Below are positions 15,549-23,545 of a DNA stretch of 64,000 nucleotides, piece by piece; within the stretch, counting starts at the first letter, position 1, and each line of letters begins with the position of its first letter. This DNA is from Caulobacter soli (lineage in GTDB: Bacteria > Pseudomonadota > Alphaproteobacteria > Caulobacterales > Caulobacteraceae). The stretch lies in NCBI RefSeq assembly GCF_011045195.1, contig NZ_CP049199.1, forward strand, positions 1,426,001 to 1,490,000. Reading direction: 5' to 3'. The position numbers were made by a program, and so were the translations under genes. The notes beneath the pieces are model-generated. The model was not told the DNA's origin and did no database searches. It saw only the letters and a list, made by a program, of their open reading frames with translations.

Positions 15549-16706
15549 ATGCGCCGCCTCAAGCTGACGCCGCGACCCGACTGGCAGGCCAAGGCCGACG
15601 CCGTCGGGTTCGTCTATCACCACACCGAAGGCCAGGCCTATTGGGATGAAAGCGTGGCCTACGCCTTCACCCTGGACCAGGTGGAGCAGGACCTGGAGCC
15701 GGCCGCGGCCGAGCTCCACGACCTGTGCCTGGACCTGGTCGACGAGGTGGTCGGCAGCCAGGAGCTGATGGAGAAGCTGGCGATCCCGGCGGAGCATCGC
15801 GACTTCGTGGCCGCGTCCTGGCGCGCCAAGTCGCCGTCGCTCTATGGCCGCTTCGACTTCGGCTATGACGGCAAGACCAAGCCCAAGCTCTACGAATACA
15901 ACGCCGACACGCCGACCAGCGTCTTCGAGGCCGCCACCTTCCAGTGGCTGTGGCTGGAGGAGATGATCGCCAACGGCACGTTCCCCGCCAACGCCGACCA
16001 ATTCAACAGCCTGTTCGAGGCGTTGCGCGACCGATTCAAGGTCCTGTTCCCGACCGGCGGCTTCGTCCACTTCGCCAGCGACGAGGACGCGGTCGAGGAT
16101 CGCCAGACCGTGCGGTTCCTGGAGGACCTGGCCCTGCAGGCCGGGCTCGAACCCAAGTTCGTGGCCATGGATCACATCGGCCTGAACCAGGAGGGCCAGT
16201 TCGTCGACCTGGAGGGCTTCGTCCTGCAGGCGGCGTTCAAGCTCTATCCGTGGGAGTTCATGCTGCGCGAGCCCTACGCCGCGAACCTGGCGACCGCCGG
16301 GGTGCGCTGGATCGAGCCAGCGTGGAAGGCGATCCTGTCCAACAAGGGCATCCTGCCACTGCTGTGGGAACGCCACCCTGGTCACCCCAACCTGCTGGAG
16401 GCCTATTTCGAGGGCGATCCGGCGGCGAGCGCCCTGGGCGGGCGGTTCGTGAGGAAGCCGCTGTTTTCGCGCGAGGGCGCCAATGTCGAGATCGTCGGAG
16501 GGGATGAACCCGTGCTCGATCAGGGCTATGGCGAGGAGGGCGCGATCGTCCAGGCCTACCACCCGCCGCCCGAGTTCGACGGCAAGCGCCCGGTGGTCGG
16601 CGCCTGGATCGTCGGCGCCGAGCCGGCCGGCATCGGCATCCGCGAGGACGACAGCGTGGTGACCAAGAACCTGGCCCGGTTCGTGCCGCACGTGATCGAG
16701 GGCTAG
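15549..16706 (+). CDS. Glutathionylspermidine-synthase-family ATP-grasp ligase (YjfC-like)
   Basis: The 385-residue protein belongs to the C-N ligase (ATP-grasp) family of glutathionylspermidine synthase C-terminal domains without the amidase half. Visible family stretches are YEYNADTPTSVFEAA, LLWERHPGHPNLL and FVRKPLFSREGANV, with the nucleotide-contacting lysine in RKPLF, and the ending VPHVIEG. Such ligases join amines to carboxylates. In the yjf cluster the substrate is unknown and has been proposed to be a peptide or protein. An AGGGGA ribosome-binding site lies upstream of the ATG. Its stop overlaps the convergent next gene by four bases. Confidence 0.92.
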   Translation: MRRLKLTPRPDWQAKADAVGFVYHHTEGQAYWDESVAYAFTLDQVEQDLEPAAAELHDLCLDLVDEVVGSQELMEKLAIPAEHRDFVAASWRAKSPSLYGRFDFGYDGKTKPKLYEYNADTPTSVFEAATFQWLWLEEMIANGTFPANADQFNSLFEALRDRFKVLFPTGGFVHFASDEDAVEDRQTVRFLEDLALQAGLEPKFVAMDHIGLNQEGQFVDLEGFVLQAAFKLYPWEFMLREPYAANLATAGVRWIEPAWKAILSNKGILPLLWERHPGHPNLLEAYFEGDPAASALGGRFVRKPLFSREGANVEIVGGDEPVLDQGYGEEGAIVQAYHPPPEFDGKRPVVGAWIVGAEPAGIGIREDDSVVTKNLARFVPHVIEG

Positions 16707-17308
16707 AACGCCTTCACGCAGGTGACACCCGCGCGGGTGTTCATGTCATCGCCCAGAGGCCCCACGTCGCCGGTGAGCCGGGCGCGGCAGCCCTTCTCGG
16801 GCCGGCGCGACAGGAAGGGCTCGGGATTCTTGGCGTAGCGGCCGGACAGATCCAGGTTCAGGCGTGGATTGGCCGGCGCGACCTTGGCCCACCGTTGCGC
16901 CTCGCAGTCCTCGCGTTCCTTGAGCGTAAGTTGGGACGATTGACAGCCTCGCAGGCCGCGAAGGGGCGGCGAGCTTTGCATGGCGGGTTGCGCATCGCCT
17001 TGCGTGGCGACGTCGCCGCCGTCGGGCGATGAAGGCGATACGGGCAAGATCGGAAGTCGGGGTTCGATCCGGGACGGGGCGTCGCGGTCGTTCGAAGGCG
17101 CGCGCGCGGCCGCATGAGGATGGGCTCGATCGGGCCGTGTCGGCGAAACGAGCGAAACCTGGAGGGACTGCGGCTCGTCGCCGGCCGGCATCGGGACGAC
17201 GTGGCGCAGCAGGATCATGAACAGGATCGCGTGCAGGACCGCCGATACGAACAGCGCCGCCGGCAGCCAGGCACCGCCTTTTGACTTGCGCCGCTTCGAC
17301 ACGCCCAC
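16703..17308 (-). CDS. TonB-like anchored periplasmic protein, unknown
   Basis: The 201-residue protein starts with GTG at 17308. A basic head (SKRRKSKG) and one membrane helix (LPAALFVSAVLHAILFMILL) match the architecture of TonB/TolA N-termini. A long Pro/Ser/Ala-rich linker follows, then a C-terminal part with four cysteines (GCQSSQ, EDCEAQ, KGCRARL, GVTCVKAF) that could form two disulfides. I do not see a TonB C-terminal domain. It converges with the ligase gene and overlaps it by four bases. Function unknown. Confidence 0.7.
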   Translation of the reverse strand: MGVSKRRKSKGGAWLPAALFVSAVLHAILFMILLRHVVPMPAGDEPQSLQVSLVSPTRPDRAHPHAAARAPSNDRDAPSRIEPRLPILPVSPSSPDGGDVATQGDAQPAMQSSPPLRGLRGCQSSQLTLKEREDCEAQRWAKVAPANPRLNLDLSGRYAKNPEPFLSRRPEKGCRARLTGDVGPLGDDMNTRAGVTCVKAF

Positions 17309-17382
17309 GCCCCCAAAGAACGTGCGTATCCCGCTTCAGCTTGTGGACCGAAGTGTGACTGCGGCATGGCCAAGTTTGGCGC

Positions 17383-17829
17383 CTACCGGTGCTCCGCGCC
17401 CAGCTGGCGCAGGAAGCTGCGATAGTCGGTGCGCACGAACTCCTCGATCAGCCGGCCCTGGTCGTCGAACCGGAAGATGTTGATCAGGTCCCAGGTGACG
17501 CGCGCGCCGTTGGGCGGCAGCGGTCCGGCGGGCGACATCGTGAAGGTGTTGACGAATGTGCCCTCGATCCAGGTCTGGCAGGCCGCGGTGTGGCCCTCCA
17601 CGACGATGATCCCGCGCCGGATCGTGCGGTCGTCGAACGCCGCCCGGATCGCGGCGAAATAGGCGTTGAGGCCCTCGTAGTCGGACTCGAAGCCGTCAGG
17701 GCCGTGGAAGCGGAAGGTTTCCGTATCGAAGTAGCTGGCGATTTCCTCCGGCGGCGCGCCGGCCACCTCGGCTTCGCCCGCCTTCACCAGGCGTTCGACG
17801 AGATCATCGCGTGAGAGTTTGGAGATCAT
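17383..17829 (-). CDS. SnoaL/NTF2-like small protein
   Basis: A protein of about 148 residues from the ATG at 17829, with the cone-shaped NTF2/SnoaL pattern: N-terminal helices, FDTETFRFHGPDGFESDYEGLNAYF, then strands (RGIIVVEGHTAACQTWIEGTF, ARVTWDLINIFRFDDQGRLIEEF). Family members act as isomerases, hydrolases or ligand binders, so no reaction can be inferred. An upstream ATG at 17934 gives a Pro/Arg-rich unconserved-looking extension and is rejected. It is divergent from the flavin reductase gene, with about 115 bases between starts. Confidence 0.8.
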   Translation of the reverse strand: MISKLSRDDLVERLVKAGEAEVAGAPPEEIASYFDTETFRFHGPDGFESDYEGLNAYFAAIRAAFDDRTIRRGIIVVEGHTAACQTWIEGTFVNTFTMSPAGPLPPNGARVTWDLINIFRFDDQGRLIEEFVRTDYRSFLRQLGAEHR

Positions 17830-17945
17830 GGCGCGAGGCTCCGGTGGCGATGCGCGATTCAGCGCGCCGGGGCGTCGCGAGTTGCACGATACGACCGGGG
17901 ACATGCCCTTGCCCGTAACGCCGGTTTGCCTCACAGGTTGAACAC

Positions 17946-18467
17946 ATGAGTCAGCCGGTCACGATCGAACTGGGCGAGGGCGGCGCGCATGACGCCCGGG
18001 CGCTGCGCCATGCCTTCGGATGTTTCACCACCGGGGTGACGGTGATCACCACGGTCTGCGACGACGGCCGCAAGGTCGGCCTTACCGCCAACTCCTTCAC
18101 CTCGGTGTCGCTGGATCCGCCCCTGGCCCTGGTCTGCGTCGACCTCAATTCGCGCAGCCTGCCGACCCTGGACGAGGCCGGGCGGTTCACGGTCAACGTG
18201 CTGCACGCCGACCAGCAGCCCATGGCCAGCCAGTTCGTGCAGAAGGACGGCGACCGGTTCGCGGGCATCGAAACCGAGACCTGGAGCACGGGCGTGCCGA
18301 TCCTACCCGACTGCATGGCCAATTTCGAATGCGTCACCCACCAGGTCTTCGACGCCGGCGACCACCGGGTCTATGTCGGGCGGGTGGTCAAGCTGCGCTA
18401 CGATCCTGACCACGAGCCGCTGGTCTATCTGCAGGGCCGCTTTCGCCGGGTGCACGTCGAGGAATAG
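17946..18467 (+). CDS. Flavin reductase-like FMN-binding protein
   Basis: The 173-residue protein has the split-barrel flavin reductase fold: FGCFTTGVTVITTV, GLTANSFTSVSLDPPLALVCVD and a C-terminal DHRVYVGRVVKLRY. The T-x-x-S-F-x-S-V-S flavin-contact region is intact. Members reduce FMN/FAD with NAD(P)H to feed two-component monooxygenases; no monooxygenase gene is adjacent, so its client is unknown. The dipeptidase gene follows after 16 bases, perhaps in the same transcript. Confidence 0.9.
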   Translation: MSQPVTIELGEGGAHDARALRHAFGCFTTGVTVITTVCDDGRKVGLTANSFTSVSLDPPLALVCVDLNSRSLPTLDEAGRFTVNVLHADQQPMASQFVQKDGDRFAGIETETWSTGVPILPDCMANFECVTHQVFDAGDHRVYVGRVVKLRYDPDHEPLVYLQGRFRRVHVEE

Positions 18468-18483
18468 GCAGGAGACGAGGGCG

Positions 18484-19461
18484 ATGCGAAAACGAGTTCG
18501 AGCCTTTACCGCCGCCTTCCTGATGGGACTTGCCCTGACCTCCACCGCTTTCGCCCAGTCCCTCGACGCCGCCGAAATGGCGGCGGTCGGCCAGTACGGC
18601 GACCGCGCCGCGCCCTTGACGGTGTTCGAGCGCGACGGCGTTCTGCGCGTCGACGGGCGGGGTCTGAAGGACGCGGCCCTGACCCCGCTGGGACGCAGCC
18701 GCTACCGCATTGGGGGCGGCGGCGAGCTGGTGCTGGAGCCGGTCGCCCTGCGGCTGGACGGAACGCGGCTGCCGCGACACGACTTCGGGGCCGAGGTCGA
18801 GGCGGCGGTTCGCGCGGCGGTGCGCGCCGATCCGGCGGCCCTTCGCGCCCGGGCCTTGGCCGCCACGCCGCCGGTCGAGACCGCCCAACATCGGCCGGCC
18901 GACCTGGTGGATCTGTCGACCCTGGATCCCACGATCCGCCTCGACATCCGCTACGCCGGCTCGGACAACTTCATGGGCCTGCCGCTCTACGAGCGGGCGG
19001 CCGCCTATCTGCAGCGTCCGGCCGCGCAGGCCCTGGCGCGGGCCGCCAAGACGCTGGAGGCGCAGGGCTATGGCCTGCTGATCCACGACGCCTACCGGCC
19101 CTGGTTCGTCACCTGGATGTTCTGGGAGGCCACCCCGCCCGAGGATCACATGTTCGTCGCCGACCCCGCCCAGGGCTCGCGCCACAACCGCGGCTGCGCC
19201 GTGGACCTGACCCTCTATGATCTGAAGACCGGCCGGCCCGTCGAGATGCCCAGCCGCTATGACGAGATGTCAGGCCGCTCCTACGCCGACTTCATCGGCG
19301 GCACGACCAAGCAGAGGGCGCTGCGGGCGGTGCTGCGCCAGGCCATGGTCGCCCAGGGTTTCGAGGTCTATCCCGAGGAATGGTGGCACTTCGACTATGG
19401 CGACTGGCGCCGCTACGGCATCGGGACGCAGACGTTCAGCCAGCTGGCCGAGGTGAAATAA
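18484..19461 (+). CDS. Secreted D-alanyl-D-alanine dipeptidase (VanX/DdpX family)
   Basis: The 325-residue protein has a signal peptide (TAAFLMGLALTSTAFAQ), an N-terminal strand-rich extension of about 130 residues, and a C-terminal M15D zinc dipeptidase. Zinc and catalytic motifs are present: SRHNRGCAVDL near residues 230-240 and EWWHFDY near 299-305. Family length is usually about 200, so the N-terminal module is extra. It should cleave D-Ala-D-Ala in the periplasm during wall turnover. Its end overlaps the convergent DUF72 gene by 26 bases. Confidence 0.9.
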   Translation: MRKRVRAFTAAFLMGLALTSTAFAQSLDAAEMAAVGQYGDRAAPLTVFERDGVLRVDGRGLKDAALTPLGRSRYRIGGGGELVLEPVALRLDGTRLPRHDFGAEVEAAVRAAVRADPAALRARALAATPPVETAQHRPADLVDLSTLDPTIRLDIRYAGSDNFMGLPLYERAAAYLQRPAAQALARAAKTLEAQGYGLLIHDAYRPWFVTWMFWEATPPEDHMFVADPAQGSRHNRGCAVDLTLYDLKTGRPVEMPSRYDEMSGRSYADFIGGTTKQRALRAVLRQAMVAQGFEVYPEEWWHFDYGDWRRYGIGTQTFSQLAEVK

Positions 19462-20173
19462 GCCCCGTCAGTTTGAGGGCGTCGGTGGTCGCCGCGCCGA
19501 ACTGGGTGTTGTCGAAAATCCACCAGGTCGGGGCCGCCTGGATCTCGCTGGCGACCTGTTCGACCATGGGCGTCAGTCGGCCGTCGTCATAGGACGTCGC
19601 GTACATCGCCGGGGAACCATGCAGGCGGCGATAAGTAAGACCGCTCCAGCCGCCGGGCTCGGCGGCGGCCGGAACCACGGCGGGATCGGCGCCGACTCGC
19701 GCGATCTCGAAGCTTCGCAGCAGGGCCTCGGCCGACGCGTCGAACCAGGTCGGGTGACGCGGCTCCAACACCGTCGGGGCCGCCGTCGCCTTACGCCAGT
19801 CGATCAGGAAGCGTTCCACGATCCCGACGTCGAATCTCAGGCTTGGCGGCAGCTGGATCAGCAAGGGACCGAGCTTGTCGCCCAACCCGCCGCACTCGTC
19901 CAGGAACCGAGCTTGCAGGTCGCCGGCTTCGGCCAGCCGCCGCTCATGGGTGATCGCCCTGGGGACTTTCACCGCGAACCGGAAATCCGCCGGCGTGGTG
20001 TCCGCCCAGCGCTCGTAGGTCTTGCGCTGATGGGGGCGATAGAAGGACGAGTTGATCTCGACGCAATTGAACACCGCCGCGTAGCGTTCGAGGCCCGTGC
20101 CTTCGGCGGGGAAGCCGTCGAGGGAACGGGGGAAGCTCCAGCCGGCCGTGCCGATGCGGATGTCGTTGGGCAT
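19436..20173 (-). CDS. DUF72 family protein
   Basis: The 245-residue protein is a TIM-barrel-like DUF72 member. It has RIGTAGWSFPR at the start, VEINSSFYRPH, RFAVKVPRAITHE, LGPLLIQLPPSLRFD and the ending TWWIFDNTQFGAAT. Function of the family is unknown; nuclease-like or sugar-related roles have been proposed. It is the typical 240-300-residue length and complete. The gene ends inside the dipeptidase gene on the other strand. Confidence 0.9.
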   Translation of the reverse strand: MPNDIRIGTAGWSFPRSLDGFPAEGTGLERYAAVFNCVEINSSFYRPHQRKTYERWADTTPADFRFAVKVPRAITHERRLAEAGDLQARFLDECGGLGDKLGPLLIQLPPSLRFDVGIVERFLIDWRKATAAPTVLEPRHPTWFDASAEALLRSFEIARVGADPAVVPAAAEPGGWSGLTYRRLHGSPAMYATSYDDGRLTPMVEQVASEIQAAPTWWIFDNTQFGAATTDALKLTGLISPRPAG

Positions 20174-20209
20174 GCGATTGGAGCGTGCGGAGGCGGTGGA
20201 GGTTCACGG

Positions 20210-20233
20210 AAAACCCTTTCCTCTGGGAGAGGG
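20210..20233 (-). terminator. Rho-independent terminator after the endonuclease III-like gene
   Basis: On the minus strand CCCTCTCC-CAGA-GGAAAGGG forms an 8-pair stem with one wobble, followed directly by TTTT. It begins about three bases after the stop codon at 20236. Confidence 0.6.
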
Positions 20234-20235
20234 CG

Positions 20236-20964
20236 CTACGACCGTGGCCGCCAGGCCAGGATGTCGGCGCTCCGCTCGACGCCGACCCTCGGGCACGTCC
20301 CCTTCAGCGCACACGCTCCGCACCTCGGCGCGTGGTGCGAACACAGCAGCTGCCCCAGCCCCTTCATCAGCCAGTGCAGCTCATACAGGTCCTCGGCGGT
20401 CCAGCTGTCGGGGACCATGTCCATCAGCGCCCGATAAGCGTGAGCGGTGTCGTAGCTGGCCGGGATCAAACCCAGACGGCCGGCGACGCGGTGGACGTGG
20501 GTGTCGACCACCAGGGCCCGCATGTTCAGGGGGCTGAAGTTCAGCACGGAGGCGGCGACCTTGACGCCCACGCCGGGCAGGCCTTGCAGCCACCATCGGG
20601 CGCTGTCCAGCTCCAGCTCGGCCAGGTGGTCCAGCGACAGCGTCCAGCCGCTGCGCACCTGGATCAGCCGCAGGGCGTGGGGCAGGTGGCGGGCCTTGTC
20701 CTCGGGATAGGTGACGTCCTTGATCAGCTCCTGGACCTCGGCGTCGGGCGCTTCGGCCAGCTCTTCCCAGGTGGCGAAGCGCTCCTTCAGGCGGTGGTAG
20801 ACGGCCCACGAGGTCGCGTCCTTGGTCCGGCCGCTGATCGACGACTTGACCAGTTGCGACACCGGATCCAGCCGCTTGGTCGGCCGCTGCGGGCCGAAGG
20901 TCTTGAGCAGCCCGTCGCGCATGGCTTCCAGCGGCGAGGTCGACAGGTCGAGGGACAGCTGCAT
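20236..20964 (-). CDS. Endonuclease III-like DNA glycosylase (HhH-GPD, 4Fe-4S)
   Basis: The 242-residue protein has the helix-hairpin-helix LPGVGVK with the catalytic-position lysine K135 and the conserved aspartate D154 in VVDTHVHRV. Four cysteines, C208-x6-C215-x2-C218-x5-C224, form the iron-sulfur cluster pattern of endonuclease III. It is more divergent at the N-terminus than housekeeping Nth, so it is probably a paralogue that excises oxidised pyrimidines or other damage. A LexA-type box 16 bases upstream implies SOS induction. Confidence 0.92.
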   Translation of the reverse strand: MQLSLDLSTSPLEAMRDGLLKTFGPQRPTKRLDPVSQLVKSSISGRTKDATSWAVYHRLKERFATWEELAEAPDAEVQELIKDVTYPEDKARHLPHALRLIQVRSGWTLSLDHLAELELDSARWWLQGLPGVGVKVAASVLNFSPLNMRALVVDTHVHRVAGRLGLIPASYDTAHAYRALMDMVPDSWTAEDLYELHWLMKGLGQLLCSHHAPRCGACALKGTCPRVGVERSADILAWRPRS

Positions 20965-20979
20965 GGCGATTCTCGCTGT

Positions 20980-20994
20980 GAACGTAACGAGAAC
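20980..20994 (-). promoter_or_regulatory. LexA (SOS) box
   Basis: GAAC-N7-GAAC (GTTC-N7-GTTC on the coding strand) matches the alphaproteobacterial LexA direct-repeat consensus exactly. It is located 16 bases upstream of the endonuclease III-like start codon, a position for promoter occlusion. Confidence 0.75.
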
Positions 20995-21047
20995 ATAGTG
21001 AACATGGAACGGCTTGTCGAGTTATCCCCAGCTTGTTCCCAGAGAGG

Positions 21048-21608
21048 CTAGCGGCGACCCCACAGTGCGGTGACCCGCCGGCGCAGGCGCTGCAGGGCCA
21101 CGCGCACCGGCGTCGGGGCCGGGGCGGGAGCTGGACGCTCCTCGGCGGGCAGTTCGACCTTGGCGAAGCGGGCGATCAGGTCGCGCAACTCCGGCTCCTG
21201 CACCGCCAGCGCCGCCTCGACCGGCGACATCCATTGCAGGGTGCGCTGGCCCTTCTCGGGCCAGGTGGCGTGCTCGCCGGTCACCTGCAGCGGATAGACG
21301 TCGACCGTCACCGGCCGCGCGGCGCCGCTCTTCAGGCGCTTCAGATAGGGATAGTCGCCGATCGGCTTGTCGACGATGCGACCGTCGAGCCCGGCTTCCT
21401 CATAGGCTTCCTGGGCGGCGGCCTGATGGTCGGGCTTGCCCTTCATCTGCCAGCCCTTGGGGATCACCCAGCGGCGGGTTTCGCGCGACGAGACCAGCAG
21501 AATCTCGAGTTCGGTGGAACCGGCGGCCGCGCGCCAGGGCAGGGCGGCCACCTGACGTCGCCGCTGTCCCGATTTGCCCGCCTGCTTGCCGCCCGCCGTG
21601 TCGCTCAC
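21048..21608 (-). CDS. NUDIX hydrolase (DIPP-like)
   Basis: A GTG at 21608 overlaps the stop of the phosphate transporter gene (GTGA), giving about 186 residues. The Nudix box spans GKPDHQAAAQEAYEEAGLDG with the EEAG core, and GWQMKG before it resembles diadenosine and diphosphoinositol polyphosphate phosphohydrolases. The C-terminal third is Pro/Ala-rich then basic. Coupling to DUF47-PiT suggests hydrolysis of polyphosphorylated nucleotides or inositol pyrophosphate-like compounds connected with phosphate state; that is inference. Confidence 0.88.
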   Translation of the reverse strand: MSDTAGGKQAGKSGQRRRQVAALPWRAAAGSTELEILLVSSRETRRWVIPKGWQMKGKPDHQAAAQEAYEEAGLDGRIVDKPIGDYPYLKRLKSGAARPVTVDVYPLQVTGEHATWPEKGQRTLQWMSPVEAALAVQEPELRDLIARFAKVELPAEERPAPAPAPTPVRVALQRLRRRVTALWGRR

Positions 21609-22606
21609 GTCATCCAGAACCCGAGATAGTAGAACGCCGCCGCGACCAGGCCGGCCGCGGGCAGGGTGACGATCCAGGCGGTCACGATGCTCTTGGCCAC
21701 GCCCCAACGGACGGCCGAAACCCGACGCGAAGCGCCGACGCCGACAATAGCGCCCGTGATCGTGTGAGTCGTCGAGACCGGAACGCCAATATGGGTCGCC
21801 AGGAACAAAGTAATCGCGCCGCCGGTCTCCGCGCAGAAACCCTGCATGGGAGTCAGGCGGGTAATCTTGCTGCCCATGGTGTGCACAATGCGCCAACCGC
21901 CGAAGAGGGTGCCGAGCGCCATGGCGGTCTGGCACGACAGAACCACCCACAGCGGGATCGTGCCCGGGGCGTGGGTGGCGCCGTGGGCGAACAGCAGGGC
22001 GGCGATGATGCCCATGGTCTTCTGGGCGTCGTTTCCGCCGTGACCCAGCGAGTACATCGCCGCCGAGACGAACTGCAGCTTACGGAACACCCGATCGGCG
22101 AAGAACGGCGAGCTCTTCACGAAGGTCCAGCTGACGATCAGCACCAGCACCAGGGCCAGGACGAAGCCCATCAGCGGCGAGACCACGATGCCGGCCGCGG
22201 TTTTGCCCAGGCCCGCCCATTGCACCGCGCCGAAGCTGCCGACCCGCGCCACCGAGGCGCCGACCAGGCCGCCGATCAGGGCGTGCGAGCTGGAGGAGGG
22301 GATGCCGGCCCACCAAGTGATCAGGTTCCAGCTGATCGCCCCCATCAGGGCCGCGAAGATCAGCCGGTCGCTGATGATGTGCGGGTCGATGATCCCGGCC
22401 CCGACCATCTTGGCCACGCTGGTGCCGAAGAAGATGAAGGCGATGAAATTGAAGAACGCCGCCCACAGCACCGCCCACTTGGCAGACAGCACCCGCGTCG
22501 AGACGATGGTGGCGATCGAGTTGGCGGCGTCGTGCAGGCCGTTCAGGAAGTCGAAGCCCAGGGCGACGACGACCAGCACCACCAGGATGATGAAGGTGGG
22601 GTCCAC
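21605..22606 (-). CDS. pit: Low-affinity inorganic phosphate transporter (PiT)
   Basis: The 333-residue inner-membrane protein has about ten hydrophobic helices and both inverted-repeat PiT signatures: FLNGLHDAANSIAT near the N-terminus and LGHGGNDAQKTMG in the second half. It imports phosphate (metal-phosphate) using the proton gradient. The start is GTG at 22606, overlapping the TAG of the DUF47 gene by one base, so translation is coupled. A PHO box lies upstream of the operon; in Sinorhizobium the equivalent DUF47-pit operon is repressed by PhoB. Confidence 0.94.
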   Translation of the reverse strand: MDPTFIILVVLVVVALGFDFLNGLHDAANSIATIVSTRVLSAKWAVLWAAFFNFIAFIFFGTSVAKMVGAGIIDPHIISDRLIFAALMGAISWNLITWWAGIPSSSSHALIGGLVGASVARVGSFGAVQWAGLGKTAAGIVVSPLMGFVLALVLVLIVSWTFVKSSPFFADRVFRKLQFVSAAMYSLGHGGNDAQKTMGIIAALLFAHGATHAPGTIPLWVVLSCQTAMALGTLFGGWRIVHTMGSKITRLTPMQGFCAETGGAITLFLATHIGVPVSTTHTITGAIVGVGASRRVSAVRWGVAKSIVTAWIVTLPAAGLVAAAFYYLGFWMT

Positions 22607-23250
22607 TAGACCTGCTCGACCACGATGCCGCTGATGCGATTAGCGACGTCCTCGAAGCGGTCGACCACCTTTTCCAGGTGGCTGTAGATGTCGACGCCGA
22701 CGATGAAGGCCATCGGATCGCCATCGCGGCTGGCCAGGAACAGCGCCTTGCGGCCCTGGTCGTACATCTGGTCGGCCTGGTCCTCGATCTGGGTGACGCG
22801 GACGGCCAGTTCGGTCAGGCGCTGGGCGTTCTTGCGCATGTCGGGCAGCAGGGCCACGGCCTCGACCGTCAGCTCGGCGGCCTGGACGATGATGGCGGCC
22901 ATCTCGCGCATCTGCGGTTCGAAGGTCTTGACCTCGAACAGGCTGACGACCTTGGCGGTCTTGCGCATCTGGTCGATGGCGTCGTCCAGCGAGGTGGTCA
23001 GGTCCTGGATGTCGCTGCGGTCGAACGGCGTGATGAAGCTGCGGCGGATCTGGCCCATCACCTGGCGGGTGATCTCGTCGGCCTCTTCCTCATGCTGGTA
23101 GACGCGGCCGCTGGCGGCTTCGACGCCGGCGCCGCCCTCCATCAGGTCGCGCAGGGCCTTGGCGCCCAGCACCAGGGTGGCGGCGTGCTGCGCGAACAGG
23201 TCGTAGAAGCGGTCTTCCTTGGGCATGACGGCCCGGAACAAGCCCAGCAT
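22606..23250 (-). CDS. DUF47 (PhoU-like) protein, PiT partner
   Basis: The 214-residue, all-helical protein starts MLGLFRAVMPKEDRFYDLFAQHA, the typical opening of DUF47/YkaA proteins that accompany PiT transporters. Metal-binding acidic and histidine patterns occur (EEEADEITRQV, SLDDAIDQMRKT). Upstream ATGs to 23445 are rejected because the extension is Arg/Pro-rich and would cover the PHO box. It is thought to control PiT activity or assembly and is first in a three-gene operon with pit and the NUDIX gene. Confidence 0.92.
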   Translation of the reverse strand: MLGLFRAVMPKEDRFYDLFAQHAATLVLGAKALRDLMEGGAGVEAASGRVYQHEEEADEITRQVMGQIRRSFITPFDRSDIQDLTTSLDDAIDQMRKTAKVVSLFEVKTFEPQMREMAAIIVQAAELTVEAVALLPDMRKNAQRLTELAVRVTQIEDQADQMYDQGRKALFLASRDGDPMAFIVGVDIYSHLEKVVDRFEDVANRISGIVVEQV

Positions 23251-23364
23251 GGTCGCTTCATCCTCTGTTCGAAGCGTGAAAAGTCTCGCGGACGATCTTG
23301 GTACTGAACAAACGCCCGGCGCGGCGGACCGGAACCACGGAAGCCGGCCGCGTTCAAGTCCTGG

Positions 23365-23384
23365 CGTGACGGTTTTGTGACAAT
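23365..23384 (-). promoter_or_regulatory. PHO box (PhoB site) upstream of DUF47-pit-NUDIX
   Basis: On the minus strand TTGTCACAAAACCGTCACG contains TGTCAC and CGTCAC half-sites exactly 11 bases apart with the AAAAC spacer, close to the PhoB consensus. The site is about 115 bases from the DUF47 start. Confidence 0.65.
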
Positions 23385-23545
23385 TGAGTCGGCGATCACG
23401 GGGCTGAATGGCCGGGGCGAGGCAGGCTTCGCCGGGGCGCGGCATAGCGTCCCAGCGGCCAAGTTTAGGGTCGGTTCACCACGTCCGGCGGGGCGGCCTT
23501 AACCTTATTGGGCCAGGGTGGTCTTCGAACGGGGACCATCGCGTC

